Positions 24,780-33,133 of a stretch of 64,000 nucleotides of DNA are shown here, in pieces (position 1 is the first letter of the stretch; every line of letters begins with the position of its first letter). This DNA comes from Paraburkholderia heleia NBRC 101817 (GTDB lineage: Bacteria > Pseudomonadota > Gammaproteobacteria > Burkholderiales > Burkholderiaceae). The position numbers and the translations under genes were made by a program. The stretch is taken from positions 1 through 64,000 of the forward strand of contig NZ_BBJH01000048.1 in NCBI RefSeq assembly GCF_000739775.1, in the 5' to 3' direction. Under the pieces are notes generated by a model. It made no database searches. It saw nothing but the letters and a program-made list of their open reading frames with translations, and was not told where the DNA came from.

Positions 24780-25928
24780 ATGATCTATCTCGACCACAAC
24801 GCAACGACGCCGCCCGCACCGGGTGTTGTGCAGGCCATGCTGTCGGTGCTGACCGATGTCTGGGGCAATGCTTCCTCGCAGCATCCGCGTGGACAGCAGG
24901 CGAAGCGGGCGCTCGCGGCCGCTCGCGCAACGGTGTCTCGCCGACTGGGCTGCAAGCCCGCCGAGGTGATTTTCACGAGCGGCGCGACCGAAGCGAATCA
25001 TCTAGCCGTGCTCGGCCTGCATGCGGCCGCCGGCTGCGAACGCAGGCGGATTGTGTTCAGCGCGATCGAGCATGCGGGCCATCTCGCACTCGCAAGGGCG
25101 CTTGAGACGCAAGGCGTTCCAGTGGACTTCATCGGCGTGAACCCGGACGGCACACTCGATCTGGACAGTGCGGCCCGGCTGATCGGCACGGACGTCGCAC
25201 TCGTGTCGCTGATGGCAGTGAACAACGAGACGGGCGTGCGCATGCCGGTCGACGAAGTGCGTGCACTCGCGCATGCTGCCGGCGCCCGGTTGCATGTCGA
25301 TGCGACCCAGTTCATCGGCAAGGTGCCGTTCGATTTCGCACGGTTCGGTGCCGACGCAGTTTCGCTCTCCGCCCACAAGCTGCGAGGGCCCAAGGGCATC
25401 GGCGCGTTGTTGCTGCGCCAGGGGAGCACGCTGGTGCCGCAAATGCAGGGCAGCCAGGAGCGGCGACGGCGCGGCGGCACGGAAAACCTGCCTGCGATTG
25501 TGGGGTTTGCGGCAGCGCTTGACCGGCTTGGCGAAATCGAAACTGAGGCTAGCCGGGTTGCACAGTTGCGCGACACGCTCGAACGCGAACTGCAACGCGC
25601 GTTGCCGGACATGCATGTGTTCTCCGCATGCGCGCCGCGTGTCGCGGGCACCAGCTATCTGAGATTTGGCCTTTTGCCTGCGGACGTGGTCTTGCAGCGC
25701 ATGGAACAACTGGGCGTGTCGGCGTCGTCCGGCGCGGCTTGCTCTTCGGGCGGCAGCGAGCCTTCGCACGTGCTCGCCGCGATGGGCGTGCCGCGCGACG
25801 AGGCGCTGGCAGCCGTGCGGCTGTCGCTCGGCGAAACCACCACAGCGCGTGACATCGACTACCTGATGGCCGCACTGCCGCCGTTGCTTGCGCCGCTGCT
25901 CGGAACTTGCGCCGCTCACGCAGCATAA
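24780..25928 (+). CDS. nifS: NifS-type cysteine desulfurase
   Basis: This 382-aa PLP enzyme begins MIYLDHNATTPP. The PLP lysine is K200 in SAHKLRGPKG, and the active-site cysteine is C321 in SSGAACSSGG. The short loop around it is of the NifS type and unlike the IscS of the isc operon. It probably supplies sulfur directly for NifB- and NifH-linked clusters; no nifU gene is nearby. The start at 24780 is certain from the family N-terminus. Confidence 0.93.
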   Translation: MIYLDHNATTPPAPGVVQAMLSVLTDVWGNASSQHPRGQQAKRALAAARATVSRRLGCKPAEVIFTSGATEANHLAVLGLHAAAGCERRRIVFSAIEHAGHLALARALETQGVPVDFIGVNPDGTLDLDSAARLIGTDVALVSLMAVNNETGVRMPVDEVRALAHAAGARLHVDATQFIGKVPFDFARFGADAVSLSAHKLRGPKGIGALLLRQGSTLVPQMQGSQERRRRGGTENLPAIVGFAAALDRLGEIETEASRVAQLRDTLERELQRALPDMHVFSACAPRVAGTSYLRFGLLPADVVLQRMEQLGVSASSGAACSSGGSEPSHVLAAMGVPRDEALAAVRLSLGETTTARDIDYLMAALPPLLAPLLGTCAAHAA

Positions 25929-25955
25929 CCCCCCACGAACCCTGGAGTGTCCGTC

Positions 25956-26174
25956 GTGAAAGTCATGATCCGCAAGGATAGCAAGGGCGTGCTGAGCGCT
26001 TATGTACCGAAGAAGGACCTGGAGGAACCTATCGTTGCGATGGCGTCGCCCCGTATGTGGGGCGGTCTCGTGACCCTTGGAAATGGCTGGCAGCTTGAAT
26101 TGCCCGAGATGGCGGACGACACCGCGCTGCCCATCACCGTGGAGGCGCGGCGGATTGCCGCTGCGGAGGAGTGA
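25956..26174 (+). CDS. nifT: NifT/FixU
   Basis: This 72-aa protein starts with GTG at 25956, 8 bp after GGAG. The conserved features are KVMIRKDSKGVLSAYVPKKD, then WGGLVTLGNGWQLELP. NifT has no established function; mutants fix nitrogen normally. In many genomes it sits in nifHDK, but here it is within the nifB operon next to nifS. Confidence 0.9.
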   Translation: MKVMIRKDSKGVLSAYVPKKDLEEPIVAMASPRMWGGLVTLGNGWQLELPEMADDTALPITVEARRIAAAEE

Positions 26175-26175
26175 C

Positions 26176-26457
26176 ATGAGTCTGAGCGAGGAACAGGTAC
26201 GAGCCATCGCCGACGCGATTCGCACGGCTCCCACACTGCTGGACGCGGCGGCACGTTGGCGGGAGCGTTTTCCCGGCGTGCGGACCATGCGCATCAGTGC
26301 ATCCGAGATGCATGACGAAACGCCCGCATTGCAGTTTGGCGAGCGCCGTGTCTATTACGCGAGGCTGGACGGGATGTGCGTGTCAGTCACGGGGCAGGCG
26401 GATGAGGCTGAAATGCTGATCTTCACGGAAGGCGGGGCCAATGATGGAGACCGATGA
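26176..26457 (+). CDS. Small unknown nif-operon protein
   Basis: This 93-aa protein starts 1 bp after the nifT stop and overlaps the next gene (26441). It begins MSLSEEQVRAIADAIRTAPT and then ARWRERFPGVRTMRISASEM. It is soluble, with no cysteine motif and no membrane segment. I have seen similar proteins beside nifT in nif clusters, but know no function. Its strict position suggests that it belongs to the NifT/NifS set. Confidence 0.65.
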   Translation: MSLSEEQVRAIADAIRTAPTLLDAAARWRERFPGVRTMRISASEMHDETPALQFGERRVYYARLDGMCVSVTGQADEAEMLIFTEGGANDGDR

Positions 26458-27607
26458 AATTGCGTTGAGCGAGCCAGAGTGTGGGGCGCGCGAGATCGAA
26501 CTCGTGAATGCCGTGCTGCAATCGTCGCGCTGGAGCAGCGGGCCGATGCTCGAATCGTTCGAGACCGCGTTCGCCGGCTGGAGCGGGCGGGCGCACGCGA
26601 TCGCGGTCGCGAGCGGCACCCTCGGGGCGTGGATCGCGCTGCGCGCGCTGGGTATCGGTGAGACCGACGAGGTGATCTGCGCATCGCATACATGGCATCA
26701 GGTCGCACAGGCGATCACGCTGGCGGGCGCCACGCCGGTATTCGCCGACATCGACTACTGGAGCGGGTGCCTGAACGTCGAGAAGGTCCGTCAGAAGATC
26801 AGTGCGCGCACGCGCGCGATCCTCGCTGGCAACACTAACGGGCATCCGGCCGCCTGGGGGCCGCTGCGCGAGCTTGCCGCGGAACACGGCCTGCGGCTGA
26901 TCGAGGACAGCACCGAGGCGCTCGGTTCGCGCTACAGGGGGCGTAGCGTCGGCACGTTCGGCGATGTGTCGCTATTCGACTTCTCGACGCCTTCGGCTTT
27001 ATGTGCTGGCGAAGGTGGGATGCTTGTCACGGATGACGAAGGCCTCGCGCACGAGTTGCGCTACCTGCGTCAACGGCGGGTTGCGGACCGCGAATCGGTT
27101 TCGGTCGGATCCCGGGTGCCGTTGCAGGCGGGCATGAGCGAGCTGACCGCGGCGCTCGGGCTCGCGCAACTGGCGGGGCTCGACGAACGTCTTGCTCGGC
27201 GCAAGCAGGTGGAGGCCTGGTATCACGAGCAGATGCAGAGCTTCGAGGGCATCAAGCCGCCGTATCTGGCTGAAGACGTCGAGGAAGTGCACTGGATGCT
27301 CTACGTCGTGCATCTTGGCAAGCGTTTCACGCAGAGCGCTCGTGCGCAGATGATCGACGATATGAAGTCGTGCGGTATCGAGACGGCAGCTTACAGCCAA
27401 CCGCTGCACGAACAGTTCCATTACATGAGCGCAGGCGACGCGATCGGACGCAAGCGCGGTCTGCTGCCCGACACCGAGCGCATTGGCGACCGCGCACTCG
27501 CGCTGCCGCTGCACAGCCAGCTCGATGCCGACCAGGTGAAATACATCGTCAAGACGTTGAAAGACACGGCGACGAATGTCGGTGCGGGCGCCGCCATCTA
27601 TCTCTGA
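26441..27607 (+). CDS. DegT/DnrJ/EryC1/StrS-family aminotransferase homologue lacking the PLP lysine
   Basis: This 388-aa protein has the fold and most motifs of sugar aminotransferases: SGTLGAWIAL, D156 in LIEDSTEALG (pyridine-N contact) and GEGGMLVTDD at 190-199. The lysine that binds PLP normally lies six residues before the Glu of the GEGG motif. Here that residue is Ser185 (TPSALCAGEGG), so no Schiff base can form. It cannot be a normal aminotransferase; it may bind PLP-sugar ligands, be a dehydratase-like variant, or act as a structural partner. It starts within the previous gene and is 12 bp upstream of the SIR2-like gene. It is the first gene of the five-gene accessory module. Confidence 0.85.
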   Translation: MMETDEIALSEPECGAREIELVNAVLQSSRWSSGPMLESFETAFAGWSGRAHAIAVASGTLGAWIALRALGIGETDEVICASHTWHQVAQAITLAGATPVFADIDYWSGCLNVEKVRQKISARTRAILAGNTNGHPAAWGPLRELAAEHGLRLIEDSTEALGSRYRGRSVGTFGDVSLFDFSTPSALCAGEGGMLVTDDEGLAHELRYLRQRRVADRESVSVGSRVPLQAGMSELTAALGLAQLAGLDERLARRKQVEAWYHEQMQSFEGIKPPYLAEDVEEVHWMLYVVHLGKRFTQSARAQMIDDMKSCGIETAAYSQPLHEQFHYMSAGDAIGRKRGLLPDTERIGDRALALPLHSQLDADQVKYIVKTLKDTATNVGAGAAIYL

Positions 27608-27619
27608 GGTATACGACCC

Positions 27620-28471
27620 ATGAGCCTTTGTCCTGTTTCCGTCGACACCATCGCCAGCCAGATCGGGGCAGGCAACGTGATCCCGTACCTCGGCCCGGGT
27701 ATGCTCGCGCTTTGTCCGGATGCACGTGTGCCGGAGACACCGGATGCGCTTGCGCAGATCATGACGGCTCGGGTTTCCGTGCCGCACAAGATCCGCAACC
27801 GGCTCACGCAGGCCGCGCAGTTTATCGAGAACTTCAAGCACCGCAAGTCGGTGGTGAGCATCATGAACGAGGCGTTCGCGTCGGCACCCACACCGTCTGC
27901 ACTGCACCGGGCCCTGGCCGCGAGTGGCGCGGGACTGTACGTCGACTGCTGGTACGACGACACGTTCGCGACTGCGCTGGCTAACGCGCGTCCGCCCGGC
28001 TGCTGGGTGCAGGTACAGGGGCTGTCGCAATCCGAGCACTTCGGTCAATGGTTCGGCGCTTACGACGCGAGCGGCGCGCCACTTGCCGATGTACCTGCGG
28101 CAGGCGCGCTGCTCTACAGGCCGATTGGCGCCCGCGCCCCTGCCGCCAACTATCTTGTGTCGGACAGCGATTATGTAGAAGTGCTGACCGAAATTGATAT
28201 CCAGACGCCGATTCCGGCTGCCGTGCAGGCGTGGCGAACGGGACGCAGCTTCCTTTTTCTCGGCTGCCGCTTCGATGACCAGCTCGCGCGCAGCTTCGCG
28301 CGCCAGATCATGAAACGCTCCTCTGACACCCACTGGGCAGTGCTGCCCGACGAGCCCACCCGCATGGAGGCGCGTTTTCTGGACGAACAGCGGATCACCC
28401 GCATTGCCATGCCGCTTGCGGCATTCGCCGACGAACTCGTGAGCGCGCTGCAACCCGCCTTGGCCGCCTGA
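27620..28471 (+). CDS. SIR2-like protein
   Basis: This 283-aa protein resembles the SIR2_2-type NAD-binding domain. The N-terminal glycine loop is IPYLGPGMLAL (21-31), in place of the usual GAG motif. The C-terminal feature FLFLGCRFDDQLARSFARQI (211-230) is very typical of SIR2-like proteins. No catalytic His or zinc site of deacetylating sirtuins is visible. Such domains often hydrolyse NAD in defence systems, but here it lies between a DegT homologue and a ferredoxin in the nifB operon, so a metabolic or redox-sensing role is equally possible. Confidence 0.75.
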   Translation: MSLCPVSVDTIASQIGAGNVIPYLGPGMLALCPDARVPETPDALAQIMTARVSVPHKIRNRLTQAAQFIENFKHRKSVVSIMNEAFASAPTPSALHRALAASGAGLYVDCWYDDTFATALANARPPGCWVQVQGLSQSEHFGQWFGAYDASGAPLADVPAAGALLYRPIGARAPAANYLVSDSDYVEVLTEIDIQTPIPAAVQAWRTGRSFLFLGCRFDDQLARSFARQIMKRSSDTHWAVLPDEPTRMEARFLDEQRITRIAMPLAAFADELVSALQPALAA

Positions 28472-28516
28472 GCCAGTTCCCGATTTGACCCACTACGACA
28501 CTGCGCAAGAACCATC

Positions 28517-28813
28517 ATGACGACACTCACCGTACTGCCCTCGGGCAAAACCTATGACGTAGCGACAGGCACCAGCCTGCTGAAAGCTCTGCTCGAAGCA
28601 GGAGAGGCCATCGCCCACAAATGCGACGGCAAGGCCGACTGCGGCTCGTGCCATCTGTTCGTCCAGGAAGGGCGCAAGACCCTTTCGAAGATTCAGCGCG
28701 TGGAAAACGAGAAGCTCGACACCATCGTCGGGGTGGGCTCGAAGTCGCGCCTGGCTTGCCAGGCAGTCCTCGGCGAGGAGCCCGTTACCGTCGAGCTGCT
28801 CGGTTTCGTCTGA
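28517..28813 (+). CDS. Plant/adrenodoxin-type [2Fe-2S] ferredoxin
   Basis: This 98-aa ferredoxin has C36, C42 and C45 in HKCDGKADCGSC, and C81 (SRLACQ). The 2Fe-2S ligands and the fold match the nif-linked FeSIII/FdxD ferredoxins. It may feed the flavoprotein next door or nitrogenase. It is preceded by a 45-bp gap with a weak RBS and followed by the amine oxidase after 12 bp. Confidence 0.88.
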   Translation: MTTLTVLPSGKTYDVATGTSLLKALLEAGEAIAHKCDGKADCGSCHLFVQEGRKTLSKIQRVENEKLDTIVGVGSKSRLACQAVLGEEPVTVELLGFV

Positions 28814-28825
28814 CACGGAGGCATC

Positions 28826-30445
28826 ATGGCCGCCAACGAAGTCCCGGCGCTCGAGGTCGTTATCGTCGGCGCAGGGCTGTGCGGCCTCGCGCTGGCGCGC
28901 ACGCTGCATGGCGAGGGCTTGCCGTTCGTGCTCGTCGAGGCGCGCGAGCGCATGGGCGGCCGGGTTTTGACGCGGCGTTGCGAGGTAACGGGCCAGGCGC
29001 TGGATCTCGGCCCGACATGGTTCTGGCCCGACATGGAGCCGCGAATTGCGGCTTTACTTGCGGAGCTCGGGCTGGAGAGCGTGCCGCAATACGACCCTGG
29101 AGATGCGCTCTGGCTGACGGACCCGAACCGCGAGCCTGAGCGGCGTGACGAGCCTGGCGGTATCCATGCCGGCGCCCGCCGCATCGTGGGCGGCGCTGGG
29201 CGTCTGGTAGAGGCGTTGGCGGCTGCGGTGCCGCGGGAGCACATCCTGACTGGCCACGCGCTTCGCATGGTCCGCGATTGTGGCGCGTGGTTCGAATTGC
29301 AGGTGGTGCACGGCGAACGCGTTTCCACGTTGCGTGCCCGGCGGGTCGTGCTCGCGCTGCCGCCGCGCCTCGTTCACGAGCGTGTCGCGTTCGATCCACC
29401 ATTGCCGACGCCGTTGGCCGATCTGCTCGCGGCGACGCCCACCTGGATGGCGGCGGCCGCGAAGTCGCTGACGACGTATGACCGGCCGTTCTGGCGGAGC
29501 GCAGGCCACTCGGGCAGCGCGTTCGTGCGGCATCTTCAGGCGACGCTGGGCGAGGTGTTTGATGCGAGCGATGGAGCCACCGATGCGGGTGCGCTAGGCG
29601 GCTTTCTTGCGCTCAACGCATCGCAGCGCAGGAATTTCGAGCGCGGCCTGCCGCTGCTGATCGAAAGCCAGCTGGCCCAATTGTACGGGGTAGAGGCGCA
29701 GGGCGGTCAGGCGTATCGATTCGACTGGGCCGGCGAAGCCTGGACCTGCAGCGATGCGGATCGGGAAAGCCTGCCTGCGTGGCCGCAGGCCGACCCGGCG
29801 CTGCGTGGCGGCTGGCTGGGCGGCCGGTTGTACCTTGGGGGCAGCGAGACGGCGGGCCACGGAGCGGGCCACATGGAGGGCGCGCTGGACGCTGCGGCGC
29901 GCATCGCGCGGGCGCTGGTTCCGCCTGGCGGTCAGCGCGCGACGGCAGGCATGCCGGTCACGATGCAAGAAGCCGTGGCAAGTTTCCTCGTCACGGTGTC
30001 CGGTTGCCGCAAATCGGCACCGGCGCATTACCGGCAGCACGTCACGCGCCTGATGTCGAGCCAGTCTACCGGGCAACTGACCCAGCATGCCCTTCTGGCT
30101 ACGGTCGAGCAGGTCTACAGCGAAGCGCTGGCAGCGATCGACGCTTTGATGCCGGTGCTCAACTCGGGCGATGCCGGACCGGTGCATCTCGGTCAGCATG
30201 GATTGACGCCGAAGCTGCTCGCTGCGTTTCAGGGCTGGAACCGCGAACTGCTGGACCGGGCGCTGGAATTCAACGCAGCGTCGTGCGCATTGTCGAATTT
30301 CCCGGAAGAGCATCAGCCCGACGCCGAACTGCGGCGCGTGATCGCACTGGATCTGGCGGCCGCCTGGCGCGAGTTCGCACTGACGTTGAACGAGCGTCTT
30401 GTCGATGCAGCGACACACACGGGTTTCATGCAGGAGTCGGCATGA
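28826..30445 (+). CDS. FAD-dependent amine-oxidase-like protein with C-terminal extension
   Basis: The first ~375 of its 539 aa form a flavin monoamine oxidase fold: GAGLCG plus LVEARERMGGR (FAD adenine binding), and near 350 GRLYLGGSETAGHGAGHMEG for the flavin end. Residues ~385-539 are a separate helical region with no recognised domain (VSGCRKSAPAHYRQHV). An FAD oxidase that produces H2O2 would be odd in an anaerobic process, so it may use ferredoxin in place of oxygen. It follows the [2Fe-2S] ferredoxin and overlaps the next gene. Confidence 0.82.
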   Translation: MAANEVPALEVVIVGAGLCGLALARTLHGEGLPFVLVEARERMGGRVLTRRCEVTGQALDLGPTWFWPDMEPRIAALLAELGLESVPQYDPGDALWLTDPNREPERRDEPGGIHAGARRIVGGAGRLVEALAAAVPREHILTGHALRMVRDCGAWFELQVVHGERVSTLRARRVVLALPPRLVHERVAFDPPLPTPLADLLAATPTWMAAAAKSLTTYDRPFWRSAGHSGSAFVRHLQATLGEVFDASDGATDAGALGGFLALNASQRRNFERGLPLLIESQLAQLYGVEAQGGQAYRFDWAGEAWTCSDADRESLPAWPQADPALRGGWLGGRLYLGGSETAGHGAGHMEGALDAAARIARALVPPGGQRATAGMPVTMQEAVASFLVTVSGCRKSAPAHYRQHVTRLMSSQSTGQLTQHALLATVEQVYSEALAAIDALMPVLNSGDAGPVHLGQHGLTPKLLAAFQGWNRELLDRALEFNAASCALSNFPEEHQPDAELRRVIALDLAAAWREFALTLNERLVDAATHTGFMQESA

Positions 30446-30816
30446 GCGGTGTCAGTGCGATTGAAGACAGCGCGCGCCTTGCGATCGTCGAGCAGTCGGG
30501 GATTGTAGTGGTCACGCTGATCGAAGGACTGGCACGCGCCGAGCTGCTGCGTTCGCGGCTTACACGCCAGGAGGTGCATCGGCAACTGACGCGGCTGGCC
30601 GACGGGGCTGATGGGTTGAGTTTCCGGATTCGCGCCGCGATGCCAGAAATTGACTGGGACGGCTGGAGATGGATGCGTGCGCAACTGAAATCGCAGGCTG
30701 GCACAGCAATGGACGACGCGCTTTGGTTTGCCTGCGAGTCGCTCGTGCCAGCGCCGCTGCTGTGGTTGCGTGTGCATCGGCAGAGTCAGGGCGCGCTGTT
30801 TCAGATGGCGCCATGA
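30442..30816 (+). CDS. Small unknown protein coupled to amine oxidase
   Basis: This 124-aa product is not recognised. The start overlaps the amine oxidase stop as ATGA. It begins SGVSAIEDSARLAIVEQS and has a WDGWRWM region. It has two tryptophan-rich segments, one cysteine and no membrane helix. It is the last gene of the nifB operon; after it there is a 137-bp gap without a clear terminator. Confidence 0.6.
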   Translation: MSGVSAIEDSARLAIVEQSGIVVVTLIEGLARAELLRSRLTRQEVHRQLTRLADGADGLSFRIRAAMPEIDWDGWRWMRAQLKSQAGTAMDDALWFACESLVPAPLLWLRVHRQSQGALFQMAP

Positions 30817-31094
30817 ACGACCGGCTGATCCCGCACTGTAACGCTCGCCGTCCGATTCACGATGCCGGTGCCGGAAAGGCAGGCACCAGGCAAGCACCGG
30901 AGTCCGGCTGTCCAGCCTGAAAGAATGATGCGTATTTCTCTTCACCGGATCTTGTGTCGCTTCATCGCTACGGGGGCAACGCTCCAGTCCTTGTTGCCCG
31001 GTTGATGACGTGGCTTCGGCCCCTGAGTCTGGATATGGCAATGCCGTCATGCCCCGACTTGCAACCCGGTTCACCGCTATCGCGCCTTGCAGAC

Positions 31095-31541
31095 ATGACC
31101 CAACGCCCGTTCGCTTCCCCCCGCTGTAAGGCTTTGCTGTTGCCCATGCCCCGAGCCAGACTCGATCGTATGTCGCTCGAGTATCACCTGATGCTGGAAG
31201 CGTTGCGCACCGGTCACGGTGATGGCCGCATGGCATCGAGGCTGGTCGAGATCCTGTTTCTTGCCGAGTTTCTCCACGAAGCGGGATACGGAGACGGGGA
31301 TCCAGAACGATTCGAGCAGATCGAAGCGGCACTGGCAAGGTGCAGTCAACGCGGCAACACGACGGGGGACTGGCACATCACGGACGACGATGACCATGTA
31401 CGCGTGGCGCAATTGCTAACGGTGCACGATCAGCAGCTTGCATGTGCCCCGCTTCAGGCGGTCGCGTTTGCGACCGGGCGCCTGTGGCAGCTGGTTGCGA
31501 AGACGGCAGTTACGGGCGCCCTGATACAAAAGGCGGCGTAG
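31095..31541 (+). CDS. Unknown protein (Fis-like helices)
   Basis: No family was recognised. The frame from 30954 (GTG) is open, but the region from the ATG at 31095 on (148 aa) looks coding: LEYHLMLEALRTGHGDGRMA and then a helical stretch LVEILFLAEFLHEAGYGD. There is no strong RBS, and the gene is convergent with the small unknown gene that ends the truncated-haemoglobin operon. I rate coding potential as moderate. Confidence 0.45.
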   Translation: MTQRPFASPRCKALLLPMPRARLDRMSLEYHLMLEALRTGHGDGRMASRLVEILFLAEFLHEAGYGDGDPERFEQIEAALARCSQRGNTTGDWHITDDDDHVRVAQLLTVHDQQLACAPLQAVAFATGRLWQLVAKTAVTGALIQKAA

Positions 31542-31661
31542 ACGCCGTCGCAGGCGCGGCGGCGCTGGCAGTTGCAGTGATGTGGAGAGCGGTTGGCACC
31601 GAAATCATACGGCGCAGTGGCGAGCTGGCCGGGGAACTGTCTGGCTGTGTTCGCGTGCGAT

Positions 31662-31916
31662 TCAGAAGTCGTTGCACTTGCCCCATGGGTGACTGCCGGC
31701 GACGACGCAGGCCTTGATGCCGGCGCGTGCAAGTGCATCCAGATCGCGGTAGAGCGTTGCCTCATGTACCAGCGTTCCGGATTTCATCGTGACGCCGACA
31801 TAGCGCGCGGCCCTGTCTATCTCGCACCGGTAATCGCCACCGGGGTCATCGGTGCGACGGACATTGCCGTCCCAGTCGATGAAATATCCCGTTGCCCTTT
31901 CGTCGGCGTGGCTCAT
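31662..31916 (-). CDS. Small unknown protein coupled to Ohr
   Basis: This 84-aa protein starts with an ATGA overlap on the Ohr stop, so it is translated with it. It has a DWDGNVRRTDDPGGDY turn, two cysteines far apart (CVVAGSHPWGKC) and an aromatic C-terminus. I know no family. It ends the operon from the truncated haemoglobin. Confidence 0.55.
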   Translation of the reverse strand: MSHADERATGYFIDWDGNVRRTDDPGGDYRCEIDRAARYVGVTMKSGTLVHEATLYRDLDALARAGIKACVVAGSHPWGKCNDF

Positions 31917-32350
31917 GCCGCTACTCGTGTGTCGAGCACCGCCTTCAGGTTAAGCGTCATGTTGCCTCTTGTCGCGTCGGCATATGGACAGATGCCTTTC
32001 GCGCGCTCCATCAGGCTGTCAGCGGTGGGCTGATCGAGGGTGCCGGCCATGAACGCCGTCAGGCTGAGTGCCATCCGGTACGCCCCTTCGAAGTTCACGT
32101 ACATCGACAGCGTCGACTCCATGTAGCAGCCGCGCAGCGGCAGCCTGTCCTGCCTCGCGATATGCCGTAGCGAATGTTCGAAGCATGCGGAGAACGCAGC
32201 GGCAAAGAGCTGCTCGGGATTGATGCCACCTTCCTTGCCCCCCATTTCCCGTGGCAGGGCGAGTTTGAGCTTGAGGCCACCGTCGTCGCTCTGCACCTGA
32301 CCGGCCCGTCCGCCCTGGGTCAGCATGGTGGTTTTGTAGACGAGATCCAT
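31913..32350 (-). CDS. Ohr/OsmC-family hydroperoxide reductase
   Basis: This 145-aa OsmC-fold protein has both redox cysteines: C56 (FSACFEHS) and C121 (KGICPYAD). It reduces organic hydroperoxides through lipoylated partners. The position in a nif-linked operon suggests peroxide protection of nitrogenase or lipids. The ATG at 32350 was chosen over an upstream frame because it starts the family N-terminus MDLVYKT. Confidence 0.88.
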   Translation of the reverse strand: MDLVYKTTMLTQGGRAGQVQSDDGGLKLKLALPREMGGKEGGINPEQLFAAAFSACFEHSLRHIARQDRLPLRGCYMESTLSMYVNFEGAYRMALSLTAFMAGTLDQPTADSLMERAKGICPYADATRGNMTLNLKAVLDTRVAA

Positions 32351-32426
32351 GTCGCTTCTCCTGTTGACCGCAGTGGGCGATTGAGCGCCTTGCTCCAGTT
32401 TCATTCCCGAAGGTGGTTGCGCAAAC

Positions 32427-32663
32427 TTACCGCAGCAGTTTGCTGCGTTCGGCCGCCGAATAGTTGCTCAAATGTCCTTCACGTGCGGCCTGACGGCGAG
32501 CGGAAGCGATGATGGACTTGCTGCGTCCGGGCGGAACCGGTGCGCTGACCTGCTTGTCGAGGGCAGTGCTGCCGCAATGCGGGCACACGGGGGCCGCACC
32601 GCCGCGCACCAGCGTTTCGAATTGCTGTCCGCAGGCCCGGCATCGGTAGTCGTATAAAGGCAT
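32427..32663 (-). CDS. FmdB-type zinc-ribbon protein
   Basis: This 78-aa protein begins MPLYDYRCRACGQQFE. Cysteines C8, C11, C27 and C30 form a zinc ribbon. The FmdB family is small, nucleic-acid binding in some cases, and often found beside amidase or nif genes; its task is unknown. It lies between nifO and ohr. Confidence 0.85.
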   Translation of the reverse strand: MPLYDYRCRACGQQFETLVRGGAAPVCPHCGSTALDKQVSAPVPPGRSKSIIASARRQAAREGHLSNYSAAERSKLLR

Positions 32664-32682
32664 AGTGAGAATCTCTCCCAGA

Positions 32683-33123
32683 TCAGGTGGAGGATGCCGC
32701 GCAGTCTTCTGCCGCCGCCGCCGCCGCGCAGCCTTCGAGCGGTCGTGCAGCATTGCTGGCTGGCGCATGTGCGCCGAGCCCGACCCATGCATGCACGCGC
32801 GCGGCGTCGAAGCCCACCATGCGCGTATTGGCGAATTCCATCAGCGGTCTGCGGATCAGCAGCGGGTCGGCGAGCAGTCGTGCGAGCGCATCGGCGGCAT
32901 CGAACGATTCGGGCACGAGCCGCCCAGATTTGACGTCCGGCGCGGCACGGTTGAACCATTCACGAACGGGAAGCGGTTCGAGAAAAGCAAACAGCGTTTT
33001 GGGTGTCCAGGGCCAGCGCAGCAGATTGCGAGCCTCCAGCGTGTGGCCCGCAGCGACGAGCAGCGCTTTCTGTTTCGCGTTGCCAGCGCAACCGGGTTTT
33101 TCGTAGAACGTAATGTGAGCCAT
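32683..33123 (-). CDS. nifO: NifO, ArsC-family nitrogenase-associated protein
   Basis: This 146-aa thioredoxin-fold protein of the arsenate-reductase family starts MAHITFYEKPGCAGNAKQ. C12 takes the place of the ArsC active-site cysteine, and later IRRPLMEF keeps the fold. The C-terminal tail is rich in alanine with two cysteines (EGCAAAAAAEDC). In Azotobacter NifO affects the choice between molybdate for nitrogenase and nitrate reductase. This gene is placed far from nifB here. Confidence 0.82.
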   Translation of the reverse strand: MAHITFYEKPGCAGNAKQKALLVAAGHTLEARNLLRWPWTPKTLFAFLEPLPVREWFNRAAPDVKSGRLVPESFDAADALARLLADPLLIRRPLMEFANTRMVGFDAARVHAWVGLGAHAPASNAARPLEGCAAAAAAEDCAASST

Positions 33124-33133
33124 GAAAGGGCCT

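Noticed and set aside
27620..28471. Reading the SIR2-like gene as a phage-defence system
   Set aside because: No partner nuclease, TIR, HerA or Argonaute gene lies near it; all neighbours are metabolic or nif genes.
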